64,000 nucleotides of DNA, from NCBI RefSeq assembly GCF_000687475.1, contig NC_057319.1, forward strand, positions 248,001-312,000, read 5' to 3'. Positions 34,223 to 46,149 of the stretch are shown here, in pieces (within the stretch, counting starts at the first letter, position 1; each line of letters begins with the position of its first letter). The stretch comes from Ustilaginoidea virens (taxonomy: Eukaryota; Ascomycota; Sordariomycetes; Hypocreales; Clavicipitaceae). Under the pieces are notes generated by a model. The model saw only the letters and a list, made by a program, of their open reading frames with translations, had not been told where the DNA came from and made no database searches. A program made the translations under genes and the position numbers.

Positions 34223-35299
34223 GACGCTGCGAGCTGGCGCTGGCGCTGGTTCGTCGAGACGGCCGTTTGGCCGGCCTAATGGTGGAGCAGCCATGTACCA
34301 GCGACAGCGACAGCGACAACGACACGGCACGCACGACACGCACGACAGGTGCCGTGTGCACGTACACTGTGCACGTCTGTCGGGCCCCCCCCCCCCCCAG
34401 CGCCATTCATTTATTGATTTGTTCCATCATCAGCGGCGCAGACACCAAGCAAGCAGCACGCCGCGAGGTCCGGGCAGCGCGGCCCTTTTCGCTGCACCGT
34501 CCCAGCAAGACGCGCACCGCACAGTGCGCACGCCGCGCACGCCGCGCACAAGCCAAGCCAAGCCCTGGAAGGCTTCGGCCTCATTTGCGGAGGCTCCCAG
34601 AACGGAGGGAGGGTCGACCTGGTTCTTTGCTCTTGTTTTTTTTCCTTTTTTTCCTTTTTTCCTTTTTTGCTTTTTTTTTTCTTTTTTTTCTTTTTGCTTT
34701 TTTGCTTTCTGCTCTTTGCTCTTTGCAGAATTCATGTCTGGCTGGCCTGGCAGAGTCGCAGTCGCGCGGGCCGCAACCCCGTTCCGCCCCCAAGCATCCG
34801 CCACGCTGCAGCCAGACCTGGACCATGCCTTGCATCACTGATGCATTCGAGGCATGATGCCCGCCCCCCCGCCTTCCTTGCCCCGACGGACGTTCTGGGC
34901 TGCTCCCAAGCCTCCCAAGCCAGGGTTGGATTTTTCCCGCTGCGGACTTTGCGTTTGCGTTTGCGTTTGGCTTTGGCTTTGCCCCCGGAGTCCCCGGCCC
35001 CCGGCCCCCGCCCGACGAATCACGAGGCACGAGCTTATGCTGCCGTGCTGGAGTTTCAACCAGGGGCCCCCGCGGGCAGCTGGCGACGGCGACGACGACG
35101 ACCCCGTTTCCTCCAATCACTGACTTTTGCCCCAGCGCCTTGCCCGCTGTGGTGACTGGGGAGGGGGGCGGGGATTCCGGAGAATAGAGCCTGAGATTCA
35201 GCAGTTTCAACTGACCCTTGGTGCATTTGCGTGGCCTGCTGTAGCGGTGGCGGCACGGCACATGAAGCAGTTGCAGCCCGGGGGGTGTTTAAAAAAAAC

Positions 35300-35332
35300 A
35301 TGACGATGATGATGATGATGATGATGATGATG
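35300..35332. repeat. (GAT)10 microsatellite
   Basis: GATGATGAT array followed by AAATAAAAT pentamers to about 35358. Confidence 0.85.
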
Positions 35333-36422
35333 ATAAATGAAATAAAATAAAATAAAATCCCCAACGGCAGATTCAGCATTCCAGCGCTCCATCCGAGTCC
35401 CAGTCCCAGTCCCAGTCCAGTCCGCCAGGCCATACCATACATACTACACATACTACTACGCTTACTACACATAACCCCGAGAAGTTGATGGCTGCATGGG
35501 CCGCAAGTTCCAGTCGGCAGGCAGCAGGAACTTGTCGCCTCAACTCGGCCCTTGAAACGGGCTGGGGGCCCCCAATTGCCGGATGGGCGCGCGCGCGGAC
35601 ATGTGGTCCAGGGGACCAACAAGAGTCTCATCTCCATGCGACATGCGACATGCGACCAACAAACGCCAGCAATCATCCAACAAAAGACCCGTTACCCTAC
35701 CCTGTTGCGGCGAATGTTGCCGAGCACCATGTGTACTGTATGTACTGTACATACTTGTTGGGTTTGGCACGGCGGGGATGCCCTTTGTTACGGTAGACTG
35801 ACGCAATCCCATGCACCGGAAGCCTGAATGTGGAATGCGCAATGTGCATTGGGAGCATTGAATTGAACGCTGGCAACGCAACTTGACCTTGACTGGCCTG
35901 CCTGGCTTGACTGGCCTGCCTGGCCTGCCTGGCCTCCAGACTTCGGTCCGGTGGGCAGACAAGACGCAGAAACGCCCCGGCCGACGGGCGATGCGCGAGA
36001 CAGACAGAGCCGACGACTGACTCACCCACCGATCAGTTAGTTGCAGTTGCCATTGACTGCAACCGACTGCAACCGACTGCGACAGAAACACACGCTGCTC
36101 CTCCCCGGGGGTTGTCCTTTCTTTTCATCGTTACGGCTTTCGCCGCAAGCCCCCCAAGCCCAGTCCAGTCTGGTCCTGGCCGTAGCCGAAACCACGAACC
36201 AAAACAATGTCCAAGCTCAACAGAGCTGCGGCCTTGCCTTGCCTTGCCTTTCGACCGTGTCCGTGTCCGCGCTCCGTTTTTTCCTCTGACAGTCCGCCAC
36301 CAACCCATGCGGGCGGGCTTCTTCCAGCGTGCAAATGCAACATGTACCGAAGGGGGTGGGAGGAGGGTGTCGCACTTGCGGGCGGGCGGGCGGGCGGGCG
36401 GACCAGGGGCGTCCAGGCTTTG

Positions 36423-36448
36423 ATTTTTTTTTTTTTTTTTTTTTTTTT
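36423..36448. repeat. T25-26 homopolymer
   Basis: T run following GCTTTGA; a second T-rich block follows at 36513-36541. Confidence 0.85.
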
Positions 36449-36727
36449 GGCATTGCATTGCAACAGGGTCGCGTCGCGTCCAAAGCCACCACAACTCCGG
36501 CCCTACTGCGGTGGTTTTTTTTTTTTTTTTTTCGTTTTTTTTTTGTGTCGTCGTCGTCGTCGTCGTCAATGTTGTAGTCGTTCCCCTCGAGTCCAACATC
36601 CCGACGTCCCCCAAAGGACCCTTATTTTCGTCAATGTCAAATCACCGGAAAAAAAACCCCCCCCCCCCAGAGAAGCTGAAAAACGACAAGGCGTCTGGTT
36701 GTTCTGCCTTTTTTTTTTTTTTTGGCA

Positions 36728-36748
36728 CCCCCCCCCCCCCCCCCCCCC
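36728..36748. repeat. C21 homopolymer
   Basis: C run directly after a T15 GGCA block in the gene-poor interval. Confidence 0.85.
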
Positions 36749-38352
36749 AACCCCTTGGCTTACGAGGAATGAATGCTACCTGCCGAGACGGACGGGTGGT
36801 TTGGCAAACGACCGCGGGCCACACCACTTGGATTCGCAAGAGATCTCGGGAATCGACCTCCAGCGTCAAGGTGTCGGCAGATGCACAGATCCAACCAAGC
36901 CCGTGTGGCTCGCCGTTGGACAGGGCCGTCGTCCACCGACGTCCTCGTGCCGTGGCCAAAGATCCCCCGGTGTGTGGGACAGGTCCGTTGAGGAGGGAGC
37001 CATTGTTGACGTCGTGACGGCTGCGAATCGGCCCTTGGACCGTGCCGCTGTCGCAATCAAGGGGAGGGGGGGGGGGGGGGACAACAACAACAACAACAAC
37101 AACAAAGAAAGGAGCAAAAAGGGAGAGAAACCCATCCCCTGGGTTGGGGTTCCGTCTCGGGCCGGTGTTGAGGGAGTACATGCAGACTTGGGAGAAACTG
37201 CCATGTACATAGCTGTCTCCCCGCCACAGACACACACAGGCTTGACGACCTAAAACAGGCAAGAGATTCCTCCTGTGGTCTAGGCGGGAAGCCCCACTCT
37301 GGTACATGTACTTTCCGAAAAGAGCCCGAGGCCTGGGACCAACACGCTCGTTATCCCTCCACCAGATGACGTTGATGTCCCACGCTCGGAACGTTTGGTA
37401 CCACAAGTTCACGGCAGGATGCTGCCAGCTGCCAGCTGCCAGCTACCAACCTACCTTGGGTACCTAGGTACCTATGTAGATACCTTCCTTACGTAGCACG
37501 GCGCCGAGTCATCCAGCTCCGTGCTATCGATAACCGGATACCGGATGTCTGAGGGCATCACCAGATTCGGGTCCAATCGCACTTGACAAGTATACTCGCA
37601 TGGCGCCCTATGTAGCGCTGCACTGCTACCTGGGCCGCCCTCATCCTTCCGTGAACCTGGCCTCTGTGGTATGTAGTATGTACACCACACACCGTCGCCG
37701 TCGGGGTGCCTGGCGCGGCTTTTCGGTCATCCGACCAGGTCAACACCAAGTAAAGACCGCCCCAGAATAGTCACAACGCGTGAGCTGGGGATCCGCTTGG
37801 ATGGGATGCGGATACAGATGGAGAGTCCTCGAGCAAACATGCTTGATACCTCGTTTCCACGCTCCAAAGCAACCACACACACGTCTGTTGACCGACGTTT
37901 CTCATGTGAGCAACACACACCGGTGAATACGAGAAAACCGCCTGGCATGTGGTGTAGGCACCGCATCTAAGCGAATCCACCAGCTCATCTACCTACCCAT
38001 CAATCGGTGCACCAGTGCCGCTACTTCTCGGGCGCAAGATGATCCAATCATTCGTCATCTTCACTTGCGCCCATCTCGCGCAACCAATGGGCCTACCCGT
38101 CGGGATACAGTGCGAAGGGTTACGACGTGATCCGAGCTGGGCCGGGGACGAGGCTTGAAAAAAAAAATAAAAAAATAAACCCACGCGATTAGGACAGCTC
38201 AGCTGGATAAACATGCTGATCCGGAGCTGCATGCGATATCGCAAGCATCTGACATGGGGTACCTGTATCAGAGGTGTCGACTCCGAAAATTGCTGCTGCT
38301 CCGCAGAGATAACAAAAAACATGGCGATGATGCCAGTAGTGTGGCCAACTCC

Positions 38353-38395
38353 GACGCTAAAAGCAGACGCTAAAAGCAGACGCTAAAAGCAGACG
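38353..38395. repeat. Three 13-bp tandem copies (GACGCTAAAAGCA)
   Basis: Three perfect copies of GACGCTAAAAGCA followed by the start of a fourth (GACG). Confidence 0.9.
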
Positions 38396-40704
38396 GCCCT
38401 TTTTGCTGGATCCGCCAGCATGCAGGGTATGCAACAAGAGACGTCTGAACTGCGTACTGCGCCTGGCTGCGAGTGTATGGGGGAGCATGGTTGCAGCGCC
38501 CAATGACACGCTGAATCGTATGGCGAAAAGAACGGCAAATGCCCGAGTCGCAGTAGCCGCGTCCGCTTGTGAAGCGCCGAGGCCTCGATAAACGGCTTGG
38601 TCAAGCGGACTGATCCTCGGCGATTTAGGGGTGGTCGGTGGACGGTGGACTCGCCCCATGTGGCAGCGTTGGATATTCGGCGGGCGCTGCGAAATGCTTG
38701 GCCCTATCTCGGGAGATTAACCTTTTGATTTGTTTTTTCGAGATAAGCTTGCCCACCCGACATAGGTATGTAGCAACCCAATGCAGAGTCGCACAGACGT
38801 ATAATGATGAATTCGTTTCCATGGCGTTGCACACGTATCATTTCCAGACCAGTATCTGCGGCACAGGGTTATTCCATGCCTCGCCTTGTTGGCCGGTCCA
38901 TAGTTCCTGATTCCTGATTCCTTTTTCCTGATTTCTATAGCTGGGTACTACATGACGTGAATAACCCAAGTCGGCGCCCGCGGAATTGGAATGGGAATGA
39001 GGTATCCGTACTTCGTAGGGAATCCGCGAGTCCGTACGGACTACTGGCTGGGACTCGGCAGTTCCTTGTCGGTCCAGGACTCTGTAATTGGGTCTCGGCA
39101 ACACTAGCTAGCGGATTCCGGTAGCTAGCGCCTTGTAGTGATCGCGATGGATCTGCTACCAATCACGACGAGCTTTGCGGCGACAAGTCGGCGTTTTCGT
39201 GTCGATTGCATCCTCTGCTCAACGTGCCGTTGCCGTCAGGCCCCCTCCCCCCCCCCTCTCCAAGTCGCTGGACGCTGGGTCGTATCGGATGTGCAGTCAA
39301 ATCATTAGTTCCCGGGCGATGACGGACAATGCATGGAGGCGACAGCATCGAGATGCAAGCACCTCGCTTCCAACGTGCAATGCAGAGTGTATCCATGCTC
39401 CGTTGTACGTTGGACGTACCATTTATGAGAGATGATGGCCGATAGCTCGGGGTAAAATGAGTGAGGCCAGGACAACCAAGGTTTAGTTACATTGCCACTT
39501 GCGGCTTTGTTTTGCAAGCCACGCAGAAGACACGGGGTAAACACATGGTGGCATAAAGACGAGAATAATCAATAATCCTCCCAGAACTGCGTACTCCGTT
39601 CAGCAAGGGAGATGTCTAACCAGGTGCGAGGTGGGCAAACACGCCGTCCGTACCTGCCCGCTTAGGAGTCAGTAGCTACGGAGTACAGATGCCATCGATG
39701 ATGCGTTTCCACCTGGTGGTCACTCGTCACGGCGGTAGGCTCATTCCCCGACGTTGGAGCTTCCACGATCAAGCACCTAACCGAGGAAAGAGCTTCTGAT
39801 GTTGGCAGCTCCTTCCTCGAGCTTCCTCCCATTGAGGCGTTGGTCGCAGCATACCTTAGGTACATAGGTACCTATCCTAATGTACTACCCTGGGTCAGGT
39901 ACCGTAGGTTGTTGAAACAGTGACGGGTGCGGTCCAGTACGCATTGACCTGTTGGCCAAGGAAGGAGCAACCGCATCGCGCTCTTTCTGGCAAGTGCCGG
40001 CTTCCATTTCAACGTGCCTCGCCGCCTTGCTCTCCTCCATCTTCTAGGAGCCGACAAAACATGCCATGCCACCAGACCCTACTCCTTGTTCACCTGGGCA
40101 CACTCATCACCTGCCACACGCGGCGAATGCTGACTTTGAGTGATTGACATCCAACAGCACCGAGGTGGCCAACGTGCTCATGCAGCTATTTCGTGCTTGG
40201 CCTCCAACCTCCCACGGCAACAGGACGACAAAACCCACGCCCTGAACGCAAGGCTGCACGAAGCTGAATGGCCAAGCAGTACCCGTCAGCGCCGGGTGGT
40301 GAGACCGTCAGCGCCGGATGGTGAGAATGGACGGAAGCGAGTCCCGTTGAGCGTAGCCCGATGAATGTAGAGCTCAAGGCGCTTTGGAATAACTCGAGGA
40401 AAAGCGCGGAATGGCGTGGGCTTGGTGGCTTTTGTGATTTGTGTGCTGTGCTGTGCTGTAATTCCCATCTATTGCGAGTACGTCTCTGCGATGCGTCGCC
40501 CGCTCGACTGCCTCTGGTCGTGATATCCGTAGCCAACCTCTTGGATGAATCAACCCTCTGCGTCGATGACGGGGTTGACGCTCCATCCTCGACACCATGC
40601 TCGACAAGACGCTCCGCTTGTACCGAATGGGTGGTGATTCGCTTATTTCCCGCCAAGGAATCCAGATGCGGCTGTACGCGCAAGCCGGCCGTGCTCTTGA
40701 TGGC

Positions 40705-40800
40705 CACGGTCAAGCTGCCACGGTCAAGCTGCCACGGTCAAGCTGCCACGGCCACGGCCACGGCCACGGCCACGGCCACGGCCACGGCCACGGCCACGAC
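40705..40800. repeat. Compound minisatellite: 14-bp x3 then CACGGC x8-9
   Basis: Three perfect copies of CACGGTCAAGCTGC (40705-40746) pass directly into eight to nine CACGGC hexamers, 50 bp from the VPS37 stop codon. It lies in the 3' flank of VPS37. Confidence 0.9.
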
Positions 40801-40848
40801 GGACATTGTCAGGACAAAGGTCCCCCGTTGCGGCCCACTTCCTGCTCC

Positions 40849-40982
40849 TCACCTCCATCCCCCAACCCGACCCTCGTCCCACCGCTGCTTCCTCTCCTGC
40901 CGCAGATAGAACTGCACCTTGGCCTCTCTATACCTCCTGATGCACTCGGCCACCTCCCTCTCCGGAGTGGGCACGCCGTCGC

Positions 40983-41014
<32 letters not shown>

Positions 41015-41786
41015 TCGAGGAAACTCTCCTCCATGGCCTGGCAGACGAGCCCCTGCTCCTGGACGCCCTGCGAGAGCTGCTGGTACAGCGAGGCGGGCGA
41101 GAAGGGGGCCAGCGCGTGGTCCATGTCCGACTGCCTCTGGCGCCACTGCCGCTCCAGCGCGTGCGTGGCCAGCAGCTGCGCCTGGGTCGCGGACCGCTGG
41201 CGCGAGAGCCGCGCCGCCGCCAGCGCCAGCTCGTCGGCCAGCCTGGCGTTGTGCTCGAGGGCCGCCGACAAGGTGGCGTGCGAGGCCGTGGTGGACTCGT
41301 GCGCCGCGCTGGGCGCGTGGGCCACGGCGTTGACGAGCGCCGGCTCGCCCAGCATATCTGCCAGATCTTGCGTCCTGGGGCGGGGGCGGCGTCAGCTTCT
41401 CTTTTTCTCCATCTTCATACTGTCATTTGACATTTTTTTTTTTATTTTATTTTGCATTTTCAGTCGTTTGCGCTCCCTCTCTCTCTTCGTTCCGGCCCCG
41501 GGACAAAAAGGGCGGGGGTAAAGGAGGAAAAGGAGAAAGGAGAAGGGGGGGGGGGGGCCAACGCACGACTTGTCCCGCAGCACGGCTGGCAGCCAGCCTT
41601 GGCCGGGGTCGGGGACGGGCTCTGCGGCCGGCAGAACGGGCGGGGGGGGCGACGCAAGGGCGCCTTGGGGGGTGGCGGCGGAGACGATGCCGTCGGGGTG
41701 CTGAGGCTGCTGAGGCTGCTGTCGTGGGGGCCTTTGGGCGGCGGCGCCGGCGGCGTAGAGCTGTGAAGCTCCGCGGGGAAGCTCAT
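40849..41786 (-). CDS. VPS37: ESCRT-I subunit Vps37 (Mod(r) domain), with an apparent frameshift
   Basis: ESCRT-I component sorting ubiquitinated cargo into multivesicular bodies. The N-terminus MSFPAELHSSTPP at 41786 is typical of fungal Vps37. Next comes a Pro-rich linker, then DPGQGWLPAVLRDKS, which is in a different frame from the start. The intron at 41566-41375 (GTGCGT...CCAG) then joins DKS to TQDLADMLGEPALVNAVAHA in frame. The Mod(r) coiled coil follows (STHALERQWRQRQSDMDHAL-like, ASLYQQLSQGVQEQ) and the end ERKQRWDEGRVGGWR is diagnostic. The first-exon frame change falls in or near a C8 run at 41642-41649 (G on the plus strand). I could not find a splice pair of the right phase, so suspect an indel or base-call error. 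NUP84 lies 264 bp upstream on the same strand. Confidence 0.8.
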
Positions 41787-42050
41787 TGCGCAGGGGGGGG
41801 AAACGCACGGGGGGAAAACGCACGGGGGGGGAAAGGAAAGAGAGTTGGGGGGGAGGGGAGAAAGTGAGGGTTGGAGATGGGACGTCTTGGAGGCTCATGT
41901 CGTGCCGTTTGGAGGTGGGGCCTGCTGTGGCTGGGGGCTCGACTCCACTCCACTCCGCACTCCGCTGCCGTCTGTTTGCTATTTCTGTCAACATGACTTC
42001 CTGTCGTGAACCCTTCTCTGCACGCGCTTGCTTTCCCCCCCCCGTCACTT

Positions 42051-45000
42051 CTATTGTCTGACCGCCCACAAGTCTCTTGACCATCCCTTCTCCCGCAGCT
42101 TCTTGCTGCCCGACCCGGCCGCCCTCTTGTCCCCCGTCGCAATCGCCAGCGCCTTGCTGCACGCCGTGAACGACTCCAACAGCTCCGTCATCCGCCCGGC
42201 GCCGACAAACGCCGACGCCAGGTCCGAGTTCCTCTCGGCCACCACCGCGGCCAGCTCCATGCATTCCAGCAGATTGTCCCGCGACAGACCCGTGCCGGCA
42301 AAGTGCAGGGCGCTGACATAGGCCAGGATCGTCTCGGGCAGGTACGCTTGGCGCAGCTGCTCGAGCTCCTCGTCGCCCCCTGCGCAGTGAACCCGTCGTC
42401 AGCTCGGCACACACGTTGCGCTCCCCTTCCCCCCCCCCAAAAAAAAAGCAGAGCTAAGAGCGTGTGATTGCGGAATTTAGCATACCTTCAATGCCTGCCA
42501 GCAGCCAGCTCTGCAGGAGCGGCTGCATGTTGTCCTTGGTCGTCTTGATCACGTCGCCTACTCCGTTCCAAAAGTCCCTGTTTGCCGCGTCAAGGCTGTG
42601 TGGTTTGTTGGGCCCCCGGTTAGCGCTTTTCATGTTTGAACCCAGCTCGGAGACGTGGCGGCACGTGTTGTGCGCGCGTGTGCGCGCGTGCGTGGGGAGC
42701 GAGGGAAAACCTACTCGATGGAGATGGCCACAAGCGACGCCATGGTTTCAAGGCTGTCCAGGGCCTTGACCAGAGCTTCCAGTTCCCTGTAGTTGCGAGC
42801 ATCTGCCATGACCTGCGCTGGCCGGATGTTGCGTATCCCGCTCTGTTCGAGCTGTTGGGCCCAGAAATCCGCGTCGTCAAACACGGCGAAATCCAGCTCG
42901 TACACGTCTGTCATGTCTCGCATCAGGTCGGCAAACGTCGCCTTGTGCATGAGCAGCCGAGCTGCGGTGAGTCGGCCGTTTCCTGTAGTTTGCCAACCGT
43001 TAGACCATTTTCACCGGCGGCCCACGTGCAAAAAAAAAACAAAAAAGGGAAAAAAAAAAAAAAAAAAAAACGAATGGTATAATGGCAAAAGTCGCCCGGA
43101 AATAGACCCGCGTCGTGTCCATGCCACTCACGGAGAAAGTATTTGTAAACCTTGACTCCCATGGAAAACACCTTTGGCCATGTTTCGCCCACTGTCAGAA
43201 GCCACTCCAGCGCGCGAATGACGTGCACGTCCTTCAAGTCCACGGCATCCTCGTCGTCCTCAACCTCCCCCAGAAAATCTGTAAAAAAATCCGCCTTGAT
43301 CGGCCTGCCGTGTCGGGAGGACGGCGGTCGCTCCCCCAGGATCTTGAACGGCTTGACGGCGGCAGGTGGCTCTGGGCTGTCGTCCAGCTCGTCAAACAAG
43401 AGATGCGCTTGTGTTTCGACAAATGTCTGCACGTCGATGCCGGCTCTCTTGATCAGCTTGAGCTGGGTGGCGCGGTTGCTCGGGTTCGCGTCTTCAATCA
43501 CGTTCCAGCTGAGCACTTCGTAGCGTCGCGGTGGGCTCAGGACGGAGCAGTACAGCGGAATGAGCTCCTGCAGCCTGGCCCGTCTGAGGTAGTCGGTGTA
43601 GCCGGCGAGGATGTTCTCCTGGAAAAACCGCCAAACCGGGGGAGTTCCGCCCTCCAACGGGCCGGGCCCGTGGCTGTCGAATCGGTTCAGCAGCGAGACG
43701 AGCACGAATACGTGGGCAACGATGCGCAGCCCGCTGTGCTGCGTCAGGTCAAAGTAGCGGTGCCTTGGCACCTCGGGCTCGTCTCCCAGCCCCTTCCGGA
43801 CAAGGCGGGACTTTTGAAATTCATTGGCGGACTCGGTTACCACCAGGCCTTGTTCGTAAAGGTGCCGGTCGAGCTCCTCGGCAATAAGGGCGGCCTGCAG
43901 GGCCTTGTGCGGTTCTCCAGCATCGGCCCCGAGGCTCGGGTTCGAGCTGATGGCCTGGACGATGCGTTTGTTGGCGCCCTGCTCCTCCCCGTGGTACTGC
44001 ACGGCGTCAAAGGCCGAAAAGAACTGCGTCAGAGCGGAAACCGTCTCCGGCGGACACCGGGACAGCACATGCGTGTCTATCTGAGACCGCAAGAGCGCGT
44101 TGTAGTGTGCAAACAGGTAATCGTCCCACGTCTTTGCCACCTTTTCAACGCTGGCAATGTCGCCAGACAGGATGCCGTACACGGCTCGCTCATAGTCGCC
44201 CGAGCCACCCTGCCTGGCCAGACCAAAGCACATACGCCTCCACAGGGCCAGAGACGCCGGGTCGGCACTGACCTCGGCTGCCTGGGTATCGTCGACGCAG
44301 AGAGGCAAGGCAGACATGGATATCTCCCTCCACATTTCGGTTCGTTCTTGGCACCACTCGCGGATCTCTTTGGAACTGCTGCCTCTCCTGAGGTGCTCGA
44401 AGCAGCCTAGCCAGATGGCGCGCTCAAAGTAGTCGTCTTGCGGCTCCAGCCTGCGCCCTTGCCTCGTGGGGGCGTCAGGGTCAAGGTGAGTGACGAGCGG
44501 AGCCCCCTCCGAGTTGACATGAGAGGCCGTGACACTCGGCGACTGGCGATCAAGTAGGTGAGGCCACGCCGTCACATTCTTGCGGAACTTGATCTTGGAC
44601 CGGGTGTGCAGCCAGCCATGCGCAATGATGTCTCCTCTATCGGCATTCTTTTGCAGATCGTGCGCCAGCTCGTCAATGTCTGGCCCCGCCGCCGCATTGG
44701 TCTGCAGCCATTGAAGAACAGCGCGCCGCTCTAGGGCCAGACCGTTCGTCTTTAGGAAATCGTCGACGTGATGACGGGGTGCGGAACTCGAGGCCGAGGC
44801 CGAGGCTGGCGGGGAGAATCGCGTGACCTCTGCGTCCTCCGAGCCAGGGTATCGCAAGGGAAGAAGGCGTCTGAAGAGATCCCAGGTCTCGGCCTCCTTC
44901 TCGAGCTGCCTTGCTTCATCCGACTTGCCGGCCTGCCCGTTGCTGTTGGTCTGCTCATCCAAGTCCATGTCCGCGTCGCTCGTTCCTGCGGCCGCACGCT

Positions 45001-45193
45001 TCGGCCGGTGATGCGCCAGTCGCCGAATCGCATTTTCGTGGAACGTGCGTGGAAGGTCCAAGATACGCGCTCTTTTCTCGGGTATGCTCAGGCCTGGTGC
45101 CAGGCAACTATCCAATGCGTTGGCAAACTCTTCAACTTCCGGGCCGGGAACCACGGTGGCTGTGAGTTGTTGTTGTCTCGTCGAGGGCTCCAT
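42051..45193 (-). CDS. NUP84: Nuclear pore Y-complex protein Nup84/Nup107
   Basis: Alpha-helical scaffold subunit of the outer-ring Y (Nup84/Nup107-160) complex. Exons 45193-43132, 42982-42715, 42595-42486 and 42379-42051 give 922 residues; all joins are GT...AG and in frame. The Nup84/Nup100-type helical domain is visible from DYFERAIWLGCFEHLRRGSS through LALWRRMCFGLARQGGSGDY. The C-terminal half has LQELIPLYCSVLSPPRRYEV and LIKRAGIDVQTFVETQAHLL; the last exon reads YVSALHFAGTGLSRDNLLEC and ends REKGWSRDLWAVRQ, a family signature. I start at 45193 (MEPSTRQQQLTATVVPGPEV); the frame stays open upstream but that stretch looks like 5' UTR. Confidence 0.9.
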
Positions 45194-46149
45194 CTTCTGG
45201 GAAGTTGTGAGTTGTGCAGGGTAGTTGGTGGGAGACAGTTGCAACGGCCTGCTCAGTGCGCACTTTTTTCGTATTGCCGTATCGTCCCAGAAGCCTTCGA
45301 GGGTATGACTGCCTGCCTTTCTTTTCGCCGGGTGCTGACCCGTCGGGATGCTGGATGGGAGGGCTCTCAGGGTGGTGTCGGCATGGTCCGACTTGCCTCT
45401 CCGCCTGGTGATTAGCGGCAAAAGAAATGGGCAATGATGAGCGTGAGGGTGGAGTCGGCTTGGCCAGATGTCAGTTTTAAGTTGAGGAGCATGGGAAGGA
45501 AGGGTTGATGATGTCTGCGCTGTTGCAGCTTGACGTGGGTATCTGGAGAGAAGCAAGCCACTGAAAAGCTCTGGGCTCCAGGGTGACGGGAAAACTAGCC
45601 GCGACAGCGCGTCTAGGAGCTACAGGGGGGTCCAACTCTGTATCGGCTGGTTATGTATGTATCAGATAGGCTGGGCTGAACTGGCTACTATGATACATGT
45701 ATGCAGCAAAGCGGGCGCCCTGGTCCACCGGGGCACTTTGGTGGGCTTAAAATTCGGCGACGAAGTTTTTCTCTTTCCTCTCTCCTTTTTCTGCTTCTCC
45801 AATAATGTCATCGGCATTCATATTAGAGTCTCGGAACAAGACCTTCACTGCTTGTTCAGATCTCCGGATCTCTCGCGCGCTCAATGATGGCCTAGATAAG
45901 AGCAGGCGCTCCTCACAACAGTTGCCAAGGCCCTACGTGCTGGCGGACGTGACATACGATGAGCGTTACATGCAGTGCCCCGTTGACCTTTTTCTTCTCT
46001 TCTTCATCTTTCTTTATTCTTTTTGCCCATTGCCTTGTCCTTGCTCGTCTTGTCACGACATCCGTGCACAACCTCGAGAGGACGGGAAACTACCATACAA
46101 AATCCAAAACGTGTCGAGCGACCCCCAGGAACGCCAAGACGGAGCGAAC
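45194..46149. other. Intergenic region between NUP84 and CMC4
   Basis: Presumed NUP84 promoter and CMC4 3' region. No supported gene; the plus-strand open frame near 45805-46326 overlaps CMC4 antisense and has no recognisable domain. Confidence 0.55.

Larger units (their letters stand above)
33329..40848. other. 7.5-kb gene-poor, simple-repeat-rich interval
   Basis: I find no frame with a recognisable domain or a splice-supported structure on either strand. Open frames here are mostly proline/glycine/phenylalanine shadows of homopolymers. Contents: AGC11 (33607-33642), G25, CCTGG array, C15, T-rich block (34630-34725), GAT array, AAAAT repeats (35338-35358), T26, T-rich 36513-36541, C21, G12 plus ACA repeats (37066-37107), TACCTAGGTACC motifs (37450-37480, 39850-39872), a 13-bp tandem (38353-38395) and a minisatellite at 40705-40800. 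I saw no tRNA or 5S rRNA signature by eye. Decayed transposons or unannotated non-coding transcripts remain possible. Confidence 0.6.

Noticed and set aside
36642..37412. 256-codon minus-strand open frame in the gene-poor interval
   Set aside because: Contains poly-Val, poly-Pro and poly-Gly runs from homopolymers and no domain; no supported splice structure.
43115..44410. 431-codon plus-strand open frame opposite NUP84
   Set aside because: Antisense shadow; the minus strand encodes a continuous Nup84 protein with family motifs.
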